Assembly: GCA_003542955.1 (NCBI GenBank)
Contig: DPJP01000276.1
Span: forward strand, 6,843 to 12,391
DNA from: Armatimonadota bacterium
GTDB lineage: Bacteria > Armatimonadota > Zipacnadia > Zipacnadales > UBA11051
Direction of reading: 5' to 3'
DNA length: 5,549 nt
Each line of letters begins with the position of its first letter. Position 1 is the first letter of the stretch. A program made the position numbers and the translations under genes. The notes below the pieces were generated by a model. That model was given only the letters and a program-made list of their open reading frames with translations. It ran no database searches and had not been told where the DNA came from. This document shows, in pieces, positions 1 to 5,549 of this stretch.

Positions 1-960
1 GCCGCGTTCGTGAAAAAGCTCGCGCACACCCGCCGAGCGTTCCTGCCGTTCTTCAACGAGGGCGACATGCTCAAACCCGGCGGACTCGGAGATAGCACCC
101 CGGAGGTCACCGCCGACTGGGGCTTCTATGGCCCACGAATCATCACCACACCCGCGCTACTCCACAGCGCCTGGCGCATCGGAGACAGCGTTGCCGTGCT
201 GTTCGCCAACACGACCTGTGACCCGGTCACGACCGAGTTCACTCCCCGTTCGGAGGCCTGGGGACTGCAGGGCGACGGGGTCGAAGTCATGGAACTCCAG
301 GAGGGCGCTACCCCGGTGGCTCTCGGGTGGCAGCAGGGCAAGACCCGTGAGGTGTCCGTGCCCGGATACGGACTCACGGCGTGGCTGCTCTGTGACGCCG
401 GGCCGGGCAGCGTGGACCATCTCGAGCGACTGGCCGCTGCCACGGAGCTGTTCGGCATGCTCAGACGTATCGACGATGAGGCTGGAATGACGCCTGAGAC
501 AAAGCGCGCGGAGCTGGACAAGCGAGACCCCTGGCTGGTGCCCGACGTCCCTGTCAGGTCGGCATCCGACTGGATCCCGGCGATGCAGGCGGCGAGGATA
601 GTCCGCGCAAAGGTCTCACCGGACGGCACGTTCGTCGGCTGGATCGCCGACAAGGGGTCTCTCTGCTTTGGTCCCGTCGACTTCGGGGAAGCGACGGGCA
701 CGCCGGTCGCCGAGTTCGAGGTGGCCGCTCCCCCGAGTGGAACAACGCGCCGGCTTCAACTGATGGAGGCGGTGGACGGGCAGGGCTCACTGATTGCGGA
801 GATGAACTTACAGCCTACAGGCAGCTATCATGACTATGCGATCGTGCGGCTGCAGCTGCCGGAGACCATCGCCGGAGTGCACAATGTGGTGATCCAGTTC
901 CGGGGGTCCGGAGCCGGCATCGGCAATATCAGGCGGTGGCGACTGGTGCGTGAGCCGTAG
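1..960 (+). CDS. C-terminal part of a glycoside-hydrolase-like protein (DUF6259-like) with a CBM6-like module; 5' partial
   Basis: The reading frame is open from base 1 and ends at TAG 958-960, so this is the last 319 codons of a longer gene. A GTG at position 10 is in frame but is not a credible start, because the protein begins in the middle of a domain. Residues about 4-25 (KKLAHTRRAFLPFFNEGDML, an 'arginine helix then FFNEG' pattern) resemble the end of the TIM barrel in DUF6259/alpha-galactosidase-like glycosidases. Residues about 35-131 (SAWRIGDSVAVLFANTT and following strands) look like the beta-sandwich that follows such barrels. A charged helical linker covers about 137-180. Residues about 193-319 look like a CBM6 jelly roll: the pieces GPVDFG, LIAEMNLQPTGSYHDYAIV, GVHNVVIQFRGSG and GNIRRWRL match the order of that family. 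The inferred role is hydrolysis of a plant or algal polysaccharide, probably outside the cytoplasm, but the catalytic residues and any signal peptide lie upstream of the window. The next gene starts 42 bases downstream on the same strand, suggesting an operon. The CBM6 call is firmer than the catalytic family. Confidence 0.8.
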   Translation, partial: AAFVKKLAHTRRAFLPFFNEGDMLKPGGLGDSTPEVTADWGFYGPRIITTPALLHSAWRIGDSVAVLFANTTCDPVTTEFTPRSEAWGLQGDGVEVMELQEGATPVALGWQQGKTREVSVPGYGLTAWLLCDAGPGSVDHLERLAAATELFGMLRRIDDEAGMTPETKRAELDKRDPWLVPDVPVRSASDWIPAMQAARIVRAKVSPDGTFVGWIADKGSLCFGPVDFGEATGTPVAEFEVAAPPSGTTRRLQLMEAVDGQGSLIAEMNLQPTGSYHDYAIVRLQLPETIAGVHNVVIQFRGSGAGIGNIRRWRLVREP

Positions 961-1002
961 CGCCCGGTCCCGGTACACGCGCCGACTACCAAGAGACCAG
1001 GG
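961..1002 (+). promoter_or_regulatory. Short intergenic gap with weak ribosome binding region
   Basis: The 42-base gap between the two genes holds no terminator-like hairpin with a T-run and no clear promoter boxes, which fits co-transcription. GAG at 993-995 lies 7 bases before ATG 1003. AGGGA at 999-1003 lies 8 bases before the in-frame ATG 1012. Both are only partial Shine-Dalgarno matches, so the start of the downstream gene is undecided between these two codons. A small direct duplication (CCCGGT at 963-968 and 969-974) and a four-base inverted pair (GGTA 972-975, TACC 987-990) are present but are too short to interpret. Confidence 0.4.
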
Positions 1003-4000
1003 ATGTGTTCGATGAGCTATACCCGATTGTTGACTTGTCTAGGCCTGGCCATCTGTCTGGCCGGCGTTGCCCTCGGGCAGGCGCCGGCAAATGTTGCCCC
1101 CAACCCGAGCATGGAGGAGGGTGAGGGCGACAAGGCGGCCGGCTGGTTCAACGAGTTCGGCGGCGGCGCATGGGCCAATGACGAGGCCCACACCGGGCAG
1201 CGCAGCTTCCGCATTGACGGCGTTGCCGGCGCGACCAGGGGCTGGACATCAGACATGATCCCGGTGCCCGAGCCCGGCAAGAGCCAGTTCGTGCTCAAGG
1301 TCTGGGCGAAGATGGAGCAGGTGACCGGCAACAACGGCGCCTTCTTCGGCTTCTATCACACCGATGAGAGCGGGGAGCGGATCGGCCAGAGCGGCGGCAT
1401 CTTCATCGGCGGCGTCGGTCAGACGGTGACCACCGAGCCGTGGACGCAGTACCTGACCGTGTCCGCGCTCACGCCGGAGGTGAAGGGCATCCGCATCAAC
1501 ATGCGCCTCTACGGCTCTACCGGGACCATCTGGTGGGATGATGTGGAATGCTATGTGCTCGAGTCGCCGGAGCTGACCGCTCCGGCAGCGCTGCGGCGCG
1601 GGCTCCGCGTGACGGAGCCCGGCGGGACGGCCATTCTCGCATGTAGCGGCGGGGATGAGCAGGCCGCCCGGATCGCGGCGGCACTGAAGGCGAAGGGGTG
1701 GGATGTGCCGGTAGTCGCGCCGGGAGAGGTCGACATCAACCGCGACCCGCGCGACCTGATCCTCCTGGGCAACCTGACGACCAGCCCTGCGGCGGAGCAC
1801 CTGTATCTGCACTCCTACACGTATGAGGACCTCTACTACCCCGGCGGCGGGGGCTACGTGCTGCGACCGCTGGTGAATCCACTCGGCAACGGCTGCAATT
1901 ACCTTGTCGTGGGCGCCTCCGATGATGCGGGCCTGGTCGCCGGCGTGGATGGGCTCATCGAGCAGATAGAGAACGCCGCCGACGGCCTGGAGGTCGAGCT
2001 TGCCGTGAAGACGGGCCAGAGCTACCAGGGGCTCTCGAGATTCCCGTACCCGTTGTCGGGTCCGCGTCGCGAGCTTCTCCCTGCCATGGAGTACCTCAAG
2101 GAGGGCAAGCTCGAGGCCGCGCAGAGATACCGCGAGATGATGCTCAAGCACGCCGCAACCCCGGATGAGACCCTGTTTGCCACCGACAACTCGCTGCACC
2201 TGTACTACATCACCCAGACGATGTCATGGGACCTGATGTACGCATGCCCGGTATTCAGCGACGATGAGCGGCTGACCATCACCCGCTACATGCTCAAGGT
2301 GCTCCGCTCCGGGGAGGGGTACGGTTACACGGGCCTTCGCGGGGGCATGTTCACGCGCGAGAACCACGGCACCCGCGCGGCGCAGGCGTTCTACTTCGGC
2401 TGGCGGCACTTCAACAAGTACTACCACGCCCCCCTCGAGGTCGAGCTGTGGCTATGGCGGACCAAGCTCAGGGACTTCTGGGCCGCGCCGTTCGCCTCAT
2501 CGCGGTCTTTCGAGGACTCGCTGTCACAGCACGCGCTCGGGGGCTCGCTGGTCAATACGCTCGATATCGGCTTCATGGAGCCGGAGTGGGCTGCAGAGTT
2601 CTTCGCCTCCAGCCGCGCCAGACAGATGGGCGAGCGCTGTATCGCCATCTGCAACAACATGGGCGATACCGTCATGCTCGGAGACACCAATGCCGGCGAC
2701 TACCCGGCATCGGTCTTCTCGATGCTCGCGTACAAGCTCAACGACGGGCGCTACTGGTACATGCTCGACAAACGCGCCGGCAAGGGCAGCTCCTCCGATG
2801 AGCCGGCACGCGGGTTCAATGTGGGCATCGAGCCGGTGGTGCCGGAGGACCACATCGGCCTCCATGTCGTGCCCGCCGATGAGCTGTACTTCGGCACCGC
2901 ACTCCGCAAGACGGAAGGGGTCGAGCTGTCGGAGGCGTTCGACAAGATGACCTTCCGCGGCGGCTTCGATCCCGATGACGAGTACCTGATGATCGATGGC
3001 GTAGCGGGCGGCAGTCACTCATACGACGACGCCAACACCATCGGGGAGTTCTCAGCCAACAGCCGGCGGTGGCTGTGTGAGATCGACATCTTTAACGGCC
3101 CGACGATGGCATTTCATAACGCCGTTACGGTCGCCCGCGATGGTCTGGGCGACCCGGAGGTTCCGCAGGCCGCGCAGATGGTGCGCAAGGACAGCGGTGA
3201 CGGTTGGGCCTATGCCGCTACGCGGCTGCCAAACTACAGCGGCGTCGGCTGGACGCGACATATCCTCTGGCAGCCGGAGGACTACACGATCGTGCTCGAC
3301 GAGATGACGGCCAAGGAGCCGGGGGACTACTCGTTCGTACTGGGCTGGCGCAGCCTCGGGCAACCCTCCCTGCAGCCCGGCGCCTTCGAGACGCGTCAGG
3401 ATGCGGTCACCAAGCAAGGCGTGTACTACGGCGGGGGCACGCTGCTCAATGCCATCAATGCCGACTCGGGGAAGTACTGCTACGTCATCGGCAACTATGA
3501 CGCCGTGTTGTGCCGCTCGACGGAGATCGGTGACTACCTGCAGGGCGCCGTCACGATTCCCGCCGAGGGCGAGTACATCGTGGCCGTCGACACGCTCGAC
3601 TACACCGGCCGCGGCGCCATGCAGGTCCTCATAGACGGCAACCCTGTCGGCGCCCCGGTCGACATGTTCACGGCCGAGGGCGTCAAGACGCGGGAGACGG
3701 AACTCGGGCGGGTCACGCTCGGCGCGGGCGAGCACACGGTACGCTTCGAGGTCACCGGGCGCAATGCCGCATCCGACGACTACTACATGGCGATCCGCGG
3801 CATCGGCTTCTACACCGGCGCCGAGCAAGCGCGAGAGACCGTGGACCCAAACCGCTTCCGTCTGCTGTTCCCGTCCGACGTGCCGGCGACGCTGGATCGC
3901 GACACCGAGACGCTGGGAAACTATCTGCCGATCAGCAAACACCACGACCAGGCGCTCAATATCGTCGAGCAGAGCATGAGCGCGGAGTTGGCCGTCGATC

Positions 4001-5481
4001 AATCGGCATGCTTCCAGAACGTGTTCTACGCCTACACCGACGAGCGTGACGTGCAGATACGGCGGCTCGACGACCACTGCATGCTGGTCAAGGACGGTGA
4101 CGACATCGCTCTCTTCGGCGCGAGCTTCAACGGCACGGAGATCACACTCGGGCAGGTGAGCGCCTCCGGGAGCATGTTCTACGTGGCGCCCGAGCAGATC
4201 AGGCTGACCGAGGCCACGGTGAACGTCGGCGACCAGGCCGTTTCAGACATGGGCGGGGCCACAGGAGAGGCCATCCGCAGCGCCCTGGCCGCCGCGTGGG
4301 ATGCCGCCGAGGCGGGCGGCGCGGCCGGTCAGAACCCGTGGGCCGATACGCCCGCACTCAGCGCGCTCTGGACCGCCGACCTGCCGGGCGTACCACTCTC
4401 GGTGCAGGCCTGTGACCTGCAGGCTGGAGAGGGCGTTGCCGCCGGGCTCGAGACCGGCCACGTAGTGCGATTCTCTGCCGAGGGCCGACGGGCGGGTGCG
4501 TTCGAGACCGGAGCCGAGGTGCATGCGCTCGAGGCTGCTGACCTCGATGGCGACGGCCGCCGAGAGCTGCTCGTCGGCTCCGATGACGAGCATATCTATG
4601 CGCTCAAGCCCGACATGACGGAGCTATGGAGCTACCGGGTACCCTTCCTCAAAGAGGAGCAGATATGGCTCTGGTGGACGCTCGGCACCTCCAAGGTCAG
4701 GAAGATACACGCCGGCGATATCACCGGTGACGGCGTCCCGGAGTTGCTCCTTGGTGTCGGTAACATGCGCCTGCACTGCCTGGATGCGAAGGGCAATGAG
4801 CAGTGGCGCTTCCGCACCGACCACGGCATCTGCACGACTATCACCACCGCCGATGTGTTCTCTGAGGGCAAGAGCCGCGTCGTCGCCGGCAATGGACTGA
4901 CCTCCTCGGCCGGCACGTGCTGGGTACTCGATGAGACCGGCAAGCAGCTCCAGCGCTACTACAACGGCTCCTGGTGCACGGCGCTGCCGGCGATTGCCGT
5001 GGGCGACCTCGACGGCGACGGCAAGCAGACGGTCTTCTGCGGCAACAACCGCGGCGACGTCCGCTCCTACCCCGGCGCTGTCGGCAACCAGACACAGAAC
5101 TGGATCCACAACCTCACGCGGCCGATCCGCTCGTTAACCATCGTCCCGCGTGAGGGCGGTGACGCGGTGGCGGTCGGCTCCGACAGCGGCTACCTGTGCG
5201 CATTCAATGAGGCCGGGGAGAAGGTCTTCGGCACGCCGCTCAGCAGCGCGATAGTGGACACGCTGCTGGTTGAGCGCGCGGGTGCGGCATCGCTGCTCGT
5301 GGCCGGATGCAAGGACGGGCGCATCTTCGTGATGGATGGCGACGGCGCGCTCACCGGCGTCTTCGACACGAAGGCGCGCCTGCAGGCGATCACAGGCGCC
5401 GACCTCAACGCCGACGGCACGGAGGAGATCATCGCCGTGACGTCCGGCCCTGACAGGATGTGGGCTGTGGGAGTGGAGTAG
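1003..5481 (+). CDS. Secreted multidomain heparinase II/III-like (polysaccharide lyase-like) protein with CBM-like modules and C-terminal FG-GAP propeller
   Basis: Likely an exported protein that binds and possibly cleaves a uronic-acid-containing polysaccharide. From M4, a short basic n-region and a hydrophobic core lead to a signal peptidase I site after ALG (G25). Residues about 28-186 look like a CBM4/9 jelly roll (NPSMEEG at the start, IWWDDVECY at the end). Residues about 203-340 form an alpha/beta domain with LILLGN, YPGGGGYV and VVGASDDAG, resembling the non-catalytic N-terminal domains of GH67/GH20-type enzymes. Residues about 350-600 are helical and carry RENHGT (N454, H455), the Asn-His signature of heparinase/alginate-lyase toroids. 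Residues about 625-835 and 945-1080 resemble the heparinase II/III beta-sandwich (MTFRGGF, then HSYDDAN at 672-678). A sugar-binding-like module (about 830-938) sits between them. An Ala/Gly linker (about 1083-1112) precedes an FG-GAP/PQQ-like propeller (about 1119-1492), with calcium-loop motifs at D1180, D1239, D1335 and D1467. The tyrosine expected near residue 509 appears to be Gln, so lyase activity is uncertain. No sorting domain is visible at the C-terminus. The start could be ATG 1003 or ATG 1012. The gene is certain; the fold assignments are good; the substrate is unknown. Confidence 0.88.
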   Translation: MCSMSYTRLLTCLGLAICLAGVALGQAPANVAPNPSMEEGEGDKAAGWFNEFGGGAWANDEAHTGQRSFRIDGVAGATRGWTSDMIPVPEPGKSQFVLKVWAKMEQVTGNNGAFFGFYHTDESGERIGQSGGIFIGGVGQTVTTEPWTQYLTVSALTPEVKGIRINMRLYGSTGTIWWDDVECYVLESPELTAPAALRRGLRVTEPGGTAILACSGGDEQAARIAAALKAKGWDVPVVAPGEVDINRDPRDLILLGNLTTSPAAEHLYLHSYTYEDLYYPGGGGYVLRPLVNPLGNGCNYLVVGASDDAGLVAGVDGLIEQIENAADGLEVELAVKTGQSYQGLSRFPYPLSGPRRELLPAMEYLKEGKLEAAQRYREMMLKHAATPDETLFATDNSLHLYYITQTMSWDLMYACPVFSDDERLTITRYMLKVLRSGEGYGYTGLRGGMFTRENHGTRAAQAFYFGWRHFNKYYHAPLEVELWLWRTKLRDFWAAPFASSRSFEDSLSQHALGGSLVNTLDIGFMEPEWAAEFFASSRARQMGERCIAICNNMGDTVMLGDTNAGDYPASVFSMLAYKLNDGRYWYMLDKRAGKGSSSDEPARGFNVGIEPVVPEDHIGLHVVPADELYFGTALRKTEGVELSEAFDKMTFRGGFDPDDEYLMIDGVAGGSHSYDDANTIGEFSANSRRWLCEIDIFNGPTMAFHNAVTVARDGLGDPEVPQAAQMVRKDSGDGWAYAATRLPNYSGVGWTRHILWQPEDYTIVLDEMTAKEPGDYSFVLGWRSLGQPSLQPGAFETRQDAVTKQGVYYGGGTLLNAINADSGKYCYVIGNYDAVLCRSTEIGDYLQGAVTIPAEGEYIVAVDTLDYTGRGAMQVLIDGNPVGAPVDMFTAEGVKTRETELGRVTLGAGEHTVRFEVTGRNAASDDYYMAIRGIGFYTGAEQARETVDPNRFRLLFPSDVPATLDRDTETLGNYLPISKHHDQALNIVEQSMSAELAVDQSACFQNVFYAYTDERDVQIRRLDDHCMLVKDGDDIALFGASFNGTEITLGQVSASGSMFYVAPEQIRLTEATVNVGDQAVSDMGGATGEAIRSALAAAWDAAEAGGAAGQNPWADTPALSALWTADLPGVPLSVQACDLQAGEGVAAGLETGHVVRFSAEGRRAGAFETGAEVHALEAADLDGDGRRELLVGSDDEHIYALKPDMTELWSYRVPFLKEEQIWLWWTLGTSKVRKIHAGDITGDGVPELLLGVGNMRLHCLDAKGNEQWRFRTDHGICTTITTADVFSEGKSRVVAGNGLTSSAGTCWVLDETGKQLQRYYNGSWCTALPAIAVGDLDGDGKQTVFCGNNRGDVRSYPGAVGNQTQNWIHNLTRPIRSLTIVPREGGDAVAVGSDSGYLCAFNEAGEKVFGTPLSSAIVDTLLVERAGAASLLVAGCKDGRIFVMDGDGALTGVFDTKARLQAITGADLNADGTEEIIAVTSGPDRMWAVGVE
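1012..1077 (+). other. Predicted Sec signal peptide of the heparinase-like protein
   Basis: Counting from the ATG at 1012, the peptide has Arg as its only basic residue, then an uncharged hydrophobic stretch (LLTCLGLAICLAGVALG). The Ala-x-Gly pattern at -3/-1 predicts cleavage between G25 and Q26 (numbered from ATG 1003). The following residues, QAPANVAPNPSM, are a short spacer before the first jelly roll. There is no convincing lipobox: neither LLTC nor LAIC has a small residue just before the Cys. The protein is therefore expected to be released to the periplasm or outside rather than lipid-anchored. Start choice changes only three leading residues (MCS). Confidence 0.75.
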
Positions 5482-5483
5482 CT

Positions 5484-5537
5484 CGGGGACTGGCCTCCGG
5501 GGACTGGCACCCATTGGCTGCGGGGACTGGCACCCAT
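5484..5537. repeat. Three copies of a G-rich intergenic direct repeat
   Basis: Three bases after the stop codon, the 11-base word CGGGGACTGGC begins at 5484, 5498 and 5521. The second and third copies extend to 17 identical bases (cggggactggcacccat, 5498-5514 and 5521-5537). Spacing is uneven, 14 then 23 bases between starts, so this is not a simple tandem array. No inverted partner is present, so the repeat does not form a Rho-independent terminator by itself, and there is no T-run. The array may continue beyond the window. Function is unknown; candidates are a dispersed intergenic repeat family or a protein-binding site. Confidence 0.8.
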
Positions 5538-5549
5538 GCCGTCCACCGT

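Noticed and set aside
10..12. GTG as start codon of the first gene
   Set aside because: The frame is open to the edge of the window and the protein begins inside a domain, so the true start is upstream.
126..701. Minus-strand open frame of 191 codons opposite the first gene
   Set aside because: The Ser/Pro/Arg-rich product has no domain features, while the plus-strand frame shows CBM6-like and glycosidase-like sequence.
1003..1077. Lipoprotein signal (lipobox) in the large protein
   Set aside because: The cysteines in LLTC and LAIC are preceded by Thr and Ile instead of Gly, Ala or Ser, and they lie inside the hydrophobic core.
1249..2199. Minus-strand open frame of 316 codons
   Set aside because: It is antisense to recognisable CBM-like and alpha/beta domains of the large gene and shows no motif of its own; the lack of stops follows from high GC.
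3052..4077. Long minus-strand open frame of 341 codons
   Set aside because: It lies wholly opposite the beta-sandwich part of the large gene. Its product is a low-complexity mix rich in Arg, Val, Gly and His with no recognisable domain, as expected from antisense reading of GC-rich codons.
4624..5109. Minus-strand open frame of 161 codons opposite the propeller
   Set aside because: The plus strand here encodes clear repeated DLDGDG-type motifs; the antisense product is composition-driven.
5484..5537. CRISPR array
   Set aside because: The repeat is too short, the spacers are only a few bases long and uneven, and there are no cas genes nearby.
5482..5549. Rho-independent terminator after the large gene
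   Set aside because: No stable inverted repeat followed by a T-run is present; the repeated words are direct copies only.
5536..5549. Start of a further gene at ATG 5536
   Set aside because: The ATG overlaps the end of the third repeat copy, lacks a ribosome binding site, and only four codons remain in the window.

Overview
The window is GC-rich, uniformly coding DNA from what looks like a free-living, polysaccharide-degrading bacterium. High GC, very large secreted multidomain carbohydrate-active proteins, and the particular mix of CBM-like, heparinase-like and FG-GAP propeller modules suggest a Planctomycetota, Armatimonadota or similar environmental (possibly metagenome-assembled) genome. 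This placement rests on protein style only; there is no rRNA or marker gene here.

Layout: (1) positions 1-960 hold the 3' part of a plus-strand gene whose start lies upstream of the window. It encodes the end of a glycoside-hydrolase-like protein (barrel end plus beta-sandwich) followed by a C-terminal CBM6-like module. (2) Positions 961-1002 are a 42-base gap with a weak ribosome binding region and no terminator. (3) Positions 1003-5481 hold one complete 1492-residue gene for an exported protein. In order it has a signal peptide, a CBM4/9-like jelly roll, an alpha/beta domain, an alpha-helical heparinase/alginate-lyase-like toroid, a heparinase II/III-like beta-sandwich apparently interrupted by a second sugar-binding-like module, an Ala/Gly linker, and a C-terminal FG-GAP/PQQ-like beta-propeller of eight repeats. 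(4) Positions 5482-5549 are intergenic and carry three copies of a short G-rich direct repeat.

The two genes run the same way with a short gap, so they are probably co-transcribed. They would fit a small glycan-utilisation cassette in which a glycosidase and a polysaccharide lyase-like protein act on the same (probably uronic-acid-containing) polymer. The substrate cannot be read from the sequence. The most notable points are the apparent replacement of the usual lyase tyrosine by glutamine in the toroid domain, the nested sugar-binding module, the complete eight-repeat propeller, and the intergenic repeat. No RNA genes, CRISPR arrays, insertion sequences or attachment sites were seen.
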